From the NCBI RefSeq assembly GCF_022376445.1, contig NW_025955516.1, forward strand, positions 1 to 22,763: a stretch of 22,763 nucleotides of DNA. Reading direction: 5' to 3'. Of this stretch, positions 1 to 10,384 are shown piece after piece; position 1 is the stretch's first letter, and each line of letters starts with the position of its first letter. A model generated the notes under the pieces. The model was not told where the DNA came from. It worked only from the letters and a program-made list of their open reading frames with translations, and did not search any database. Both the position numbers and the translations under genes were made by a program. The stretch comes from Fomitopsis serialis (Eukaryota; Basidiomycota; Agaricomycetes; Polyporales; Fomitopsidaceae).

Positions 1-684
1 GCTCTCGTAATCTGCAAGAGGCTGCGCGAACTAATATTTGACAACCTCCAACTCCACTCTTCCGGGTACGCCGGCCCAGCCTTTCTGCCGCGGGGTTGGG
101 ACGTCGAAATCAGCTTCATCGACATGTGTGGCGACGTCATCGAGGAATACACCCGTCTCCTTGATTATCCTTATGTTGAGTCCGTGGCGTACTCGCGCTG
201 CACGTTTCCCCCTCGCAACATCTCCGAGCTGGGACCCGTAGGCGCCTCGTACATCGTCTCCCTCGACGAGATCGCGGACCCGACAGCACTCTTCTACTTC
301 CTCACTACCGTGGCGGGCAGCGTATCCTGCACCCAAGCGTATATCGACGACTGTGACGGCCTTCAGGCGAACGTACTCCGCCAGCTCGGTGCTCCGGTGC
401 CAACCGAACACGAGGACGAAGGATGGCTGTGCCCATACCTGAAAGAGCTCCACATCAACGGATGTAAACACTTCAGCAGCGCGGATCTGCGCGCGATGGT
501 GGAAGCGCGCTACAGAGCGCACGAGGAAACGGGCTTTGCGGAGGAGCACGACGACGAGTACGTGGTGAGATCGGTGTTGGAACTCTATGTGTATGACTGC
601 TGCGAACTTGCTCCGGAGGACCGGGAATGGTTCAGTAAGCATGTGGAGATTGTTCATTGGGATGGTTGGATGGGCGGGACATGA
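1..684 (+). CDS. F-box/LRR-like protein, C-terminal part (5' end outside window)
   Basis: The reading frame is open from base 1 to the TGA at 682-684, giving about 227 residues with no start, so only the C-terminal part is present. It is clearly paralogous to the two complete genes at 10921-12432 and 13051-14556. It shares the 'DGLQ..VL' step, the 'LRELHIN.CK.FSS.DLR' type strand and the terminal 'ELAPEDREWF' plus 'WDGW.GG' signature. In the complete paralogues this part follows an F-box and a leucine-rich-repeat-like region. By family knowledge it would be a substrate-recruiting subunit of an SCF ubiquitin ligase, but the F-box itself lies outside the window, so that role is inferred. No intron is seen, matching the intronless paralogues. 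A decayed relative lies about 420 bp downstream on the same strand. Confidence 0.85.
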   Translation, partial: ALVICKRLRELIFDNLQLHSSGYAGPAFLPRGWDVEISFIDMCGDVIEEYTRLLDYPYVESVAYSRCTFPPRNISELGPVGASYIVSLDEIADPTALFYFLTTVAGSVSCTQAYIDDCDGLQANVLRQLGAPVPTEHEDEGWLCPYLKELHINGCKHFSSADLRAMVEARYRAHEETGFAEEHDDEYVVRSVLELYVYDCCELAPEDREWFSKHVEIVHWDGWMGGT

Positions 685-1104
685 ACGACAGTCGTCGGGA
701 CTTTCACGGAGCCGTAATCCATACATGCTGTTCAGCATTCTTCCAAGGAGCTGAGGGACAGATAGCGTGTAGTCGTATACCGTAGAAGGCTCAGAGTTTG
801 CGGTTGATCCCGTACGACCATCTCTGAAATTCTACAGGGAACTACTTGACGAACCGAATACCATTCATACGTACACTCAGTCTGACCATGGTTACCCCCC
901 TCTCTCGGTCATGCTGAGAACTTGTCACAACTCAGTAAGTATGTGTACTTGGACGCTTTCGCCTGAGCGGCTGATGCCGCCCACTCGGCCTTTCCTCTTT
1001 TCTTTATTTCATGACTACGCTTCACTGCTGACTGCTGACGCGCTGACGGCTTTTCAAGTTTGCATGAAGTTTTTCTACATTAATTCCACCTCAACCACCT
1101 AGGT
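685..1104. other. intergenic, nothing recognised
   Basis: This holds the 3' flank of the partial F-box/LRR-like gene. The only open stretch (911-1102) is short, has no recognisable composition and shows no homology to the neighbouring family. I see no RNA gene or repeat. Confidence 0.5.
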
Positions 1105-1325
1105 TCGACACAAACCCCGCGGACGGTCTTGCGGCGAGACTACTCAACCACCTGCGGCTTGATATCTCATTTACACTGGTATCGTTCTCTCCGATGCGCT
1201 GGCCAATGTCATGGCGAGCCCAACTGTGCTCTTGTATTACCTAACGGACCCGATGTGGTCCATCCTACCGCGCGGTGTCAATCAGCGACTCAGATGGCCT
1301 TCAGCCAACTCTTTGGGAGTACTGA
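1105..1325 (+). pseudogene. Relic of an F-box/LRR-like gene
   Basis: Read on +, one frame gives 'MASPTVLLYYLTDP' (around 1209-1250), which matches 'IASPGALLYYLTTG' of the paralogue at 10921-12432. After a frame change, 1278-1325 reads 'SISDSDGLQPTLWEY' and stops, matching 'ISRSDGLQSEVLHAL' of the gene at 13051-14556 and the 'DCDGLQANVL' step of the gene at 1-684. Just upstream, 'LRLDISFT' resembles 'LRLDISDT' of the second paralogue. The order of the pieces is the family's order, but at least one frameshift and an early stop break it and the flanks cannot be aligned. I read it as a decayed tandem copy; the outer limits are approximate. Confidence 0.6.
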
Positions 1326-1461
1326 TTATTCATGAATAATTACACGTCGCCGACCTCACTGCGTTATCATCAGCATCATCCTACTTCTCGTTTCCTACAC
1401 CTATCTACCGCCACAACTGGCTGATGGCATGCCGTTGAGAGTTGCGGCGTATCTAGCAGAA

Positions 1462-3436
1462 TTAGATATACAAGTCGAGTTCGCCGAGCTGGGAAGACAT
1501 AACGACGCGGCTCCCGGGAAGTGGGAAGGTGTTGCGCGGTGAGTCAGGCAAGTGGATATTGCCAGAGATACCACGGTCGGTCAGTGAAGTGACACGCATC
1601 GCCCTGCCGAGCCGATCATGCTCCTGGTCGAAGTGAGCCAACGGTTGATTCCAGCCGCTCCAGGCGTTCATGGAGAAGTCGCCAATGTACGTATCGGGTA
1701 GCGTCACGGTCGTCGGAGCGAAGGTGTTTTGTGTGGCCACGCGCAACTGAGTCTTCTCCGCGGCAGCGATCGTAAGGTCGATGGGTGCGTCACTGGTTCT
1801 GACTTCGATGGGGAACACTGGCTCGAAGCGGCTCGAAGCGTGCGACTTGACGAGATCAATGTTGGCGATGATAGCTCTGAAGAGACGGTTCACAACCTAG
1901 CAGGCTTGATAGATGTATCCGACCGCAGTGCTCACCGGTTCGTCGAGGTCATCTTCAAGTACGGAGACGCGTAGAACCTGCCATTCGCATACGACGGCCC
2001 GCTTGGCATTGTGACACTGGCGTTCGCCCTGATCTCCCCGTTGTAAGCATTGATGTCGATGCGCGCCGCCCTGAATGTCCCGCTGATAGGTGCATTCATA
2101 GTACGGAGGTTGAGTGCCGCCGTGGCTATGAGCGACTACAGCGGACGTGGGTACATGAGGAGTGGAACCGGCAATGAACCAGCGTACCTCTGCGTGAATG
2201 GGCATGTTCCTTGTGCTCAAAGAGAAATCTTCGAAGGTAACACGGCCCTCAAGATCGTCAATGATGACTTCGAAGTCCTGAAGAGCGCCAGAGACACTGC
2301 GAAGCTGCGTAGGAGATGTAGCGGACCCAGCAGGTAGGCGTACGGTCACTTCGAACGCCGTTTTCAAGGAGCGTGACATGAACCCCCCATGCTAAAGTAG
2401 TTGCAGATGAGTTAATGAACACCGAGTCTCAAGTGACATCAGGTTTACCGCGGAGCCAATACGCAGGCCTGTACTCCCGTGCCAACCCCAAGGACCTGTC
2501 CGACACACTTCGATGTTTTGTCGGAAAGTAGGCCAGTCATCCATGAAAGCGGTTACATCGATCGTGATATTGCGACGCTTAGTCTGGTTAGCAACGTCGG
2601 TGCTGTTGTCGAGAACGAAGTGGATAGAGCCATGCGAGGCAAACGCGTTGAGTTGTAAGTTGGCAACGTCGCCAGGGACGCTGAAGGAGGTGCTCGCGGC
2701 GCGCCGATACTCCTGACGGCCTCGACGGTAGTAGGGCTGGTCTAGATGAAGAGAGAGTTCCGCAGGATTGGCGCATCTCAGAACGGTGGGCACGGGACGA
2801 TAGGAGTGCTACGGCAGCCACGGTCGCATGAGTTCAATGGTAGAGACGGCCATGTGTATTACATACCCTGCGAGCGCGGCGCACGATGGCGACCACAATG
2901 GGAGGAACAGTGGCTGCCAGAATCACCAGGACAAGCAACACGTAGTGCCACCAACGCAAGCGAAACTGCTTCTTCTTGATAGCCGTCCAGTAGTTGATGA
3001 AGCGAGAGGGGGCGTTCGGTTCGTTGTCATGAGTCGCCTCTTCGTCCTCCGGGAGCCGCACGCGACCTAGCCGCCCAATTGAAGGGTAGTCAAACGTGAC
3101 ATACTGAGGAAGGCTGGGGAGCTGGATGGCAGGGACTGCGAAATGCATCGCAGATAGATGGCTAGAGAACCGCGACAGCATCCCTTTCTCCTCGTGAGAT
3201 GTAACTCGACAATCTGCGGCATCGGGAACGACAGGAGGCGTGGGGTCGGTAGCAGTGGGGAGCAGTCTATCGGTCTCTCCAGCTACCAGTTCCCCTGCAG
3301 CGTCGACATAGGAAGGATTTCCGGACGAAGGACTGTGTTCAGCGCTCTCGTCGAAGGTGACGGAGGCCGAAGTTGGACCATTGCCCAGCCTCGAAGACGG
3401 CGGGGTTGACGGCGGGGACGACGGCGGGGACGACAT
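1462..3436 (-). CDS. Single-pass membrane protein with large beta-rich C-terminal region (uncharacterised fungal family)
   Basis: Five exons on the minus strand: 3436-2867, 2808-2449, 2391-2188, 2135-1936 and 1876-1462, giving 582 residues. The introns (58, 57, 52 and 59 bp) start GTATGT, GTAAAC, GTACGC and GTGAGC. Residues 1-160 are Ser/Pro-rich and probably disordered. Residues about 165-185 are a clear membrane helix with basic residues on both sides, so topology is uncertain. The remaining ~390 residues are rich in short alternating strands, with recurring 'T.N.PI' or 'TSDAPI' turns (for example 'LRTMNAPISGTFRAARID' and 'IEVRTSDAPIDLTI') like those of fungal surface proteins with DUF4097-like strand repeats. 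No function is known to me. The ATG at 3436 follows a TATA-like stretch by about 65 bp. The intron at 2187-2136 is essential, because reading through it destroys the strand pattern. Fold assignment is inference; the gene model is fairly secure. Confidence 0.8.
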
Positions 3437-3500
3437 ACGAGAATGACAGTGTTGTTGAAGTTACTGTGATGAGGGACACAGATCTATACGCAGACAGACA

Positions 3501-3506
3501 TATATA
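3501..3506 (-). promoter_or_regulatory. TATA-like element of the membrane-protein gene
   Basis: Minus-strand TATATA lies about 65 bp upstream of the ATG at 3436. The position fits a basidiomycete core promoter with a short 5' UTR. Confidence 0.4.
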
Positions 3507-3510
3507 TGGG

Positions 3511-4619
3511 ACAGGTACCGACCGCAGCGTGTCGTGGGGACACGGGTTCAGTACTAGTATCTGATCCCGCAGCTGTGCACACTGCGCAGCTGTCAAATAC
3601 GCCCAACAGCACCGGTAACGTGTTTGGTGCGATCTCGGGTTGATGGATGAGTCAATACCTATTTGACGTACGTCAGTAGCTCTGTTTATACCTGACAGCA
3701 GATGCTAAGTATTTACGCTAAGTAGAAAACGTACCAATTATGATCTACCTCGTAGCAAATGAGAGCGACGTTTATTGGACTTGAGCCGGGCGACTCAGAG
3801 GGCCGTTCGCAATGGGAGATGTCCAAGTCTGCACGATTGCGACTATCCGCGGCTGCCGTGACGGTCGTGGCAGGCGACCAATGTGTTCTGCGAAGCTCAT
3901 GCTATGTATAAGAATGTGAGGCTGCGGCATGGCGGCACCGTCAAAATCGGTCTCACTTACCCTATCAGCACCCGCTCGTGTACTGGTGGGGCACTACGGT
4001 CCACTTGGACTGACAAAGTGCCATGTCACGAAGCTGTGGATGATGAACAAGTACTTCAGTTACTTACTACTGTTCCGTATCGCTCAACTCTCTGAAAAGC
4101 CTGTACAAGCAGGGTGGCGGAGAGCAGACCAGACCGAGTTTTGAAGCCGAGATTGACTGGCACTGCAGAACGTGCATCACCTGAGAACAAGGCCAGCCCG
4201 TAAAGGCCCTGGGCACGCTGTTTCGGAGAGGTCTAGTAGCAATGTGGAATGAGCTGGCTAAACGGACTCATCCTCCTTCGGGGGAAGGACACGGTCGTGT
4301 ACCCGCGCGGCGCTTCGGCTGCGATTAGCCGCAAGTGAGTCTCTCACACCTGTGGGCGTCTCCACTTGGTCTCCACTAAGACCGACAGCGCGGGACGCGG
4401 GGAATTGACTTGACAGAAACCGCCTCACTGAGCCTGAGGACACGGGCTTGCAATGTATCTTCGCCTCGGAACCGCCACATGTACACTTATCAGAATCATT
4501 CCGTTGATCGTCCAAGTAATGTACCAGAGTCCATTCCTTGCTATCGCTACAGTACAGCCTCTTACTCCAACGCAACAGAAATGCAGTACAATACAGTAGG
4601 CCAATCCAACAATCGCAGG
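3511..4619. other. intergenic, no gene recognised
   Basis: This lies between the promoter of the membrane-protein gene and the 3' end of the RhoGAP gene. Several open stretches of 70-123 codons occur (3883-4144 and 4410-4781 on +, 4258-4575 on -). They overlap one another in different frames, lack splice-supported extensions and resemble no family I know. The part from 4258 to 4619 is probably 3' UTR or downstream sequence of the RhoGAP gene. I see no RNA gene or clear repeat. Confidence 0.45.
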
Positions 4620-7016
4620 CTAAAAATAATGACTGTAGTCGTCATCGCAATCCTGATCCTGATCCAGCTCCTCACGGTGCTTGCGCGACGGTTTCGCTTC
4701 CCTGCGCAGGAGCCGCCGGAACGAGTTGCTCTGCTGCAGCTCGCGTTCGAGCTCGGCAATGCGGCGGGAGGCGTCGAGTAAGCTTACGACGTTGCCTGTA
4801 GAACACAAATACGATGTCAGTACTGTCGCTCCCCAAAAGGACATGTGAACCGTCACTGACTTTCATCGCCGAATCGACTAGAGCGATGGATATCGCCATC
4901 GTTTCTTGACGGAGAGCGCCTGCGCGGCTCAGGCTTCGGGGTATAGACGCGCGGATCTTCGCCGACGTCGTGACGAGGCTTGCAAGGGCATTCGTCAGAG
5001 CGCGGATGCTCGCCGAGGTAATAGCCAAGGACCGACGCAGCCTCGTCGTCGTCCCGTCCGTCGACAGAGCTGCCGAAAGATGTACTCGTAGTGTCGCTCG
5101 ACGCTGACGAGCCCGAGCCCGCATCCGCGCACGCATCATAGCCCTCCTGGTACGGCTGGTGCGGGGAGGGTGCATACCGGCGGCGGTGCGCCTCCTCCGC
5201 GCGGCGGTGCGCAAGGTCCGGCTTCTGCGTGACGAAGCGGCGCGTGCCGGGCGGGGCGACGTCCAGCAGGCCCTTCGACAGGCGCTCCCAGCGGTCGAGC
5301 ATCCACACGGCGAGCGTGCGCCCCGCGGCGTAGCTCGCCCCGCCCAGCAGGTAGAACCCGAACTTCTCCCCGATGACCTCCGCGCTGATGCCGTTGCCGG
5401 TGTACGCGAGCACCTGCTTGAAGAAGTCGAAGAGGTACACGAGGAGCGAGAGGTGCTCGACGGGGAGGAGGCGGAGGACGTGCTGGGCGATCTCGATGAG
5501 GGGCGCGTCGAACGCGTCGCGGATCGCGCGCCGCTCCGCGGGCGTGAGCGACGCGGGCTCGATGATCTCGTGCTCCATCTCCGGGATGGTGCCGCGGAGC
5601 GTCTTCCGCGTGCGCTTGATGACGGGCGGGAAGATGATGTCCCACTCGCGCTTGAGCACGGGGTTGACGCACCACTTCCAGAGACCGTAGTTGAGGTCTT
5701 GCGGGATGAGCGGTTCGGGGAGATGCTCCAGGATGGTCTCAAACAACCCGCAGATGTCGGCAGTGCTGGATCTCGCGAGGGGGCCGATGCGCACGCCTAA
5801 AGGGCGCTTGTAGCCGTGGTCGAACATGCGCCGCATTTTGTCGATATTGTGCTTGATAGGCGTGCCGCGGAAGAGATTTGCATCATAAATGCCTGTACAA
5901 CGGGGTGAGACATATTCTGGAGCCTCATGATGGATCTGGCAAGTTCACCTGTTCTGTAAAGCTCTTCAACGCATTCGTAGATGACAGCGGGTAGATCATG
6001 CTGATACCCGTTCATGACGATCGTGGTGGATGAGACCTCCATCATTTGGAGAACGTACATGTGGTATATTCCTACAACGGTCCACACATGATTAGAACGC
6101 AAATTTGAATGCCCAGCAATGAAAACTTACTCGGAGGCTTGCCGTCAGGGTTCTCCTCCTGTTCAGGAGGGTCATCCTTGTGCTTCAGAAAATGTTCTCG
6201 GGCCTCACGCTCAAACTTCTTCTGCTCGCCAAACACCCGAAGGTCGAGATAGTCCGCTAGCCTCTCCTGACGTTCATGAAGCAGCTGGGTGAGGTCGTTC
6301 ATCACGTCCTTGTAATCGGCGATCTGGAAGGGCAGCCGGGGCACGGGGCTGCCCTTCTTCCCTACAAGCTTGGACGTCTGGTCGGCGTCCCGCTTCTCCG
6401 GCGACGGAGAGTTTGACTTGGACAACGGGGCTGACTTCCGCACGGCTGCGGAGGTAGCGCGGCCCCGCGTTCGACGGGTCTGCTTCCCCTCGGTGTCGGA
6501 GCCATCTGAAGACTGCCCCGCGAGCCTGCTGGGCGCGGAGGGAACAGTGCTGGACCGGGCACGGTGTCGGTGATGCTCGGGGAAGGGAGGAAGATGGCCG
6601 CAGGCGCGCGCAACGTAGTCCTCTTCCGCGTTTGCGTGGGACGTGCTGCGCGGTCTGATCACAGAATCTGGGGTACGAGTGTGGGGTGCGGGGTCTGATG
6701 AGGAATGAGGCCGCGATCTGTCGGTGGTGGAGCGTTGTGATATTGCCGGTTCGTCATGTTTGATCTGCGCACCGAGTGCAGATGATGCGGAGGAAGATTT
6801 AGAGGCTTGGGCTTGCGGGGTCGGTTTCTTCAGGATGCCTCGAACGGGCGAGACAGCATGGTGATTGGCGTCCGCGATAGTAGGTCGGAGGATCCCGCGC
6901 AGGGGGAGTTGAGGTCGCGTTGCGGGGACAGATGACGAGCGTTGCTTGCCGGAGGCTGTTCGCGATGTGTTGACTGCGTCGGGGGAAAGAGAGCGTGAGC
7001 GGTGAGATGACGGCAT
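4620..7016 (-). CDS. RhoGAP-domain protein (Rho GTPase-activating-like)
   Basis: Four exons on the minus strand: 7016-6131, 6071-5949, 5892-4861 and 4795-4620, giving 738 residues. The introns are 59, 56 and 65 bp; the first has a good CTAAT branch site. Residues 1-290 are Ser/Arg/Pro-rich and low-complexity. The RhoGAP domain covers roughly 300-520: 'DLPAVIYECVEELYRTG' leads into 'GIYDANLFRGTP', which aligns with the family's G-x4-GIFR-x-x-G arginine-finger loop and puts the catalytic Arg at about residue 345. 'LPEPLIP' and 'GNGISAEVIGEKFG' correspond to the LPePL helix and the N-x-M...FG segment. The usual Lys and Arg before LPePL are both Glu here. An acidic/Ser-rich stretch follows, then a short coiled coil ('ASRRIAELERELQQ', about 689-702) encoded in the last exon. 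Without the last intron the frame stops at 4853; the phase-matched coiled coil favours splicing. It probably acts on Rho/Rac/Cdc42-type GTPases in cell polarity. Confidence 0.82.
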
Positions 7017-7101
7017 GGCGAAGGTCGCGACGGCGTAGCAAATGTGTACGCAGCGATTCGTGGATGGAGAAATGAATCACCGCCAGGCCACCTCGACGTG
7101 G

Positions 7102-7107
7102 TTTATA
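7102..7107 (-). promoter_or_regulatory. TATA element of the RhoGAP gene
   Basis: Minus-strand TATAAA lies within CATATAAAC, about 86 bp upstream of the ATG at 7016. It is the only TATA match close to this start. Confidence 0.45.
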
Positions 7108-7110
7108 TGT

Positions 7111-8180
7111 ATTTCTGCGACACTGAGCGCGGACATGAACGCACGGATGCTGAGGATCCGTGCGCCCACCACATCCGCCATCGGGTGACATTGCCGTACT
7201 TGGTCGAGCGGCAACCGCCGTCCCGCCGTTTTGCCTGTTTGGGACGAGACGTGGCTGGGAGAATTGATCCGCCCACGAGCGTTCCGTGCAGCCGTGCCGC
7301 GGGCGATCGCTGGCGAGCGCCGGGCCAGCGGCTCGTGTCCGTGCTGTTCCTTGTTCCTTGCTTATCTTTTGCTTCCCCCTTCTTCAATGTGAGACTAACT
7401 TGTGATTCCTTGCCTCTCCCGTTTGTGAAATGTCGATCTATGTGCGACTCGTGCCCTCAGTGAGGCAGACAGAAGTTGGACAGAAGAGGTGAACAGAGCT
7501 TCGGAAAAGCCGGTCGCAGCAAGATCCGGAAGAGCCGTGGGAACACGGCCACGTGACACACTGCAGTGGGGCCAGGCGCCAAAGTATTAGGCCGCGATCG
7601 CGTTCCGGAATCCGCACTGGCAGTGCCGGAATATCGCAGCCGCTCGCAATTTGTTCGTCGCGGCCCCAAGAAGATTGAAAACATGCAGCAAGCTTCTGCA
7701 ATCGATGTGCATGTGCGGGACGTGCGAGCGGATACCATTCGCGGAATGCGGGTTTGATCTCTCATTTGTTTCCGAATGTCGCTGGATGTCTCTGACGATA
7801 TTACAGCGATGTTGGAGCGTGGCGGGCGCCGCGTGTAAACGCTGCTGGAGTGGGACTTACGTTCTTCTTTGTCCTCCACGGCAGTCGCTCGTGGAGCAGA
7901 TGAGTCATGGCCCACTGGGGAACGCCGCATTGTACGAGATGAATGCTCGTCCCCAGGTCATCGGGGAGGCCAGATAGGAAGCAATACCGGTGCAGGAGGT
8001 ACGATGACCGCGGTTCGACTTCTTGCGGGAGGACCTTCACTCGCCTGGATAGGTACTGCAGCGGCGAGCGCATGGCAACGCGCCGACTCCGCCCGTGAGA
8101 CGCTCCCGAGGTGTCTGCTATGGAGCCCCCGAATCTGCCGATGAACCGACCGCAGGTGTGTCATCGGATGGTGCCCGGAT
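7111..8180. other. divergent intergenic region between RhoGAP and MFS genes; weak two-exon candidate on minus strand
   Basis: No recognised gene. The best candidate is on the minus strand: 8073-7861 joined to 7781-7587 over a 79 bp GTAAGT...CAG intron keeps the frame and gives 135 residues with no family resemblance. The TTTATAAG at 8183-8190 reads as TATAAA on the minus strand about 110 bp before that ATG. I do not call it a gene. A CACGTG E-box sits near 7551-7556 within GGCCACGTGACA. Longer open stretches at 7044-7463 (+) and 7457-7930 (-) look accidental. Confidence 0.4.
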
Positions 8181-8182
8181 CG

Positions 8183-8190
8183 TTTATAAG
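8183..8190 (+). promoter_or_regulatory. TATA element of the MFS transporter gene
   Basis: TTTATAAG lies about 120 bp upstream of the ATG at 8311. The core is nearly palindromic, so it could serve transcription in either direction. Confidence 0.45.
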
Positions 8191-8310
8191 CCCGCACTTG
8201 CATCCGCATCTAAACACCCTCGCACAATTTGGGCCCCTCTCTACACCTGACGAGCGACCCCGCTGTGCTCCGCGACAACACCTCCTCTTCCCCGCGATTG
8301 CGTAGTGATC

Positions 8311-10384
8311 ATGTTCAAGTCTCCGTTCGCCGCCCGGACGAACTCGTCCCGCAGCAGCAGCGAGAACACTGCCATCTCGGAGCCATTGCCCTCTAGAAAT
8401 ACCGACAGCGGCGCAGGTGGGAGGCCGCGGAGTCGAACCGTGGGCCACGAAGCCGCCCAGGTCCAGGCAGCGATAACTTTGGTGAAGGAGAAGCAGGACA
8501 TCTCTGGCGAGGGATTGGAGGCCAGGACTGTCCTGCCGGACGGCCGAGTCGTCTTGACCGAAGCGGAGGCTTACCCAAAGCTTGGCTTCAGCTTCCCGAC
8601 GTGGAAGAAGTGGACGATACTTTCCGTCATCTTCGCAATCCAATGTTCCATGAATCTCAACTCGTCGCTGTACGCCAATGCCGTCGGTCAGCTTGGACAG
8701 CACTTTGGTATCAGTGAACAGGTGTGTATGTCCTCTCAAACGCCTGTGCGCCCCAACTCATTCGACGTGCGTAGGCTGTCCGAGTCGGCCAGATGGACTT
8801 CTTGATCGCTTATGCCTTCGGTAACGAGCTGTGGGCGCCGTGGTCCGAAGAGCTCGGACGGTGGCCCATTATCCAGCTCAGTCTGTTCCTCGTCAACAGT
8901 GCGTCCTCTCCTTCCGCCCTATCGTTCCCCTTCTGAACTCTGCTATTTTAGTCTGGCAGATTCCCTGCGCGCTCGCGCCCAACTTCGGCACCATCGTCGT
9001 CTGCCGGCTGCTCGGCGGCCTTTCCTCCGCGGGCGGGTCCGTAACACTCGGCATGGTCGCCGACATGTGGACGCCCGAGGAGCAGCAGTTTGCGGTCGCC
9101 TTCATCGTCTTCTCGTCTGTCGGCGGCTCCGTGCTGGGTCCCATCTTCGGTGGCATCATCGAGACGCACCTCGACTGGCACTGGAACTTCTGGATCCAGC
9201 TCATTGTCGGTGTCGCCGTGCAGGCGGTGCACTTCTTCCTCGTGCCTGAGACGTGCTCGAAGGTGCTGATCGATCGCGAGGCGAAGCGCCGGCGGCAGTC
9301 GGGCGAGGACAACGTCTGGGGTCCGTCGGAGGTGGAGGAGCATAGGTTCGCGCCGAGGAAGATCATCACGATTTGGTTGCGTCCGGTAAGCAACAGTCTC
9401 CGCATCCCACGGAACGACCGCTAATTAGCCTGCACGCAGTTCTCCATGTTCATCTTCGAGCCCATAGTCCTCTTCCTGTCGCTCCTCAGTGGCTTCAGCG
9501 ATGCCCTCATCTTCACCTTCCTTCAGTCCTTCTCGCCCGTCTTCGAGCAGTGGGGCTTCGACGTCGAGATGCAAGGTGTTGCCTTCGTCACGTGAGCATC
9601 TCGACTATTTAACCTCACCCCCACGCAGCCACCTAACATCTCTTCCAGGATCGCCGTCGGATACTGCATCGCCTACATCTCGTTCATTCCATTCATCTGG
9701 AGACAACGCAACCAGCTCCGCAAGGACCCTCATTCACTCCAACCCGAGGCCCGTCTATACTGGCTGCTATTCAGTGAGCAGCTTCCTGCATGAACGCCCC
9801 GCACATACTAAGCTCTGCCGAACACAGCTGCACCTCTCGAGCCGATCGGTCTGTTCGGCTTCGCATGGACCAGTCAGGGCCCACCCAACGTCCCGTGGAT
9901 CGCCCCGATGATCTTCGCGGCGATGATCGCCATTGCCAATGTGCGTGCAGTTCCAATTCGTCCACTAACGATGGTGCCTGACTCTCCGTGCAGTACGCGA
10001 TATACATGGCCACCATCGACTACATGATCCAGGCGTACGGTCCCTACTCCGCTTCCGCCACCGGTGGCAACGGCTTCGCGCGCGACCTCCTCGCTGGCAT
10101 CGCCGCGATGTACTCCGTCCCTCGTAAGCACGCGTCTCCCGTTCACTCGCCCCCCGACACTGACGTGCCCGCGCCCCGCAGTGTACACGAACCTGGGCAA
10201 GTCCCACCCGCTGGAGTGGGCGTCGACGCTGCTCGGCTGCCTCTCCGTCCTCGTCACGATACCCATATTCATCTTCTACTTCCACGGGCCCGCGATCCGC
10301 GCGCGCTCCAAGTTCGCGCAGGAGATCAGCGGGGGGCACGAGCGGTTGGTGGCGGAAACCAAGATGCCCGTGGGCCAGGCATAG
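8311..10384 (+). CDS. MFS transporter, DHA1 family (drug:H+ antiporter / polyamine-type)
   Basis: Eight exons: 8311-8721, 8775-8898, 8952-9385, 9440-9591, 9649-9773, 9828-9940, 9994-10123 and 10182-10384, giving 563 residues. The seven introns are 53-58 bp and several have good branch sites (CTAAT, CTAAC, CTAAG). A Ser-rich cytosolic N-tail of about 100 residues precedes the first membrane helix ('WTILSVIFAI'). 'APWSEELGR' (about 158-166) is the fungal variant of MFS motif A, 'CRLLGGLSSAGGSVTLG' covers helix 4, and 'GSVLGPIFGG' (237-246) fits the antiporter motif C (G-x3-GP-x2-GG). A long central loop follows, with basic 'REAKRRRQ'. Length and motifs fit plasma-membrane exporters of drugs, polyamines or organic acids; the substrate cannot be read from sequence. 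The ATG at 8311 is preferred over the in-frame GTG at 8305. No biosynthetic neighbours suggest a partner. Confidence 0.92.

Noticed and set aside
3883..4144. Two overlapping 70-codon frames on + after a TATA-like GCTATGTATAAG
   Set aside because: They overlap in different frames, match nothing known and lack intron support. The TATA-like string alone is not enough.
4672..5742. 356-codon Ser/Arg-rich frame on - and 213-codon frame on + (5159-5800)
   Set aside because: Both overlap the RhoGAP exon in other frames. Their composition (runs of Ser/Arg/Ala) is a by-product of GC-rich codons, and the RhoGAP frame carries the recognisable domain.
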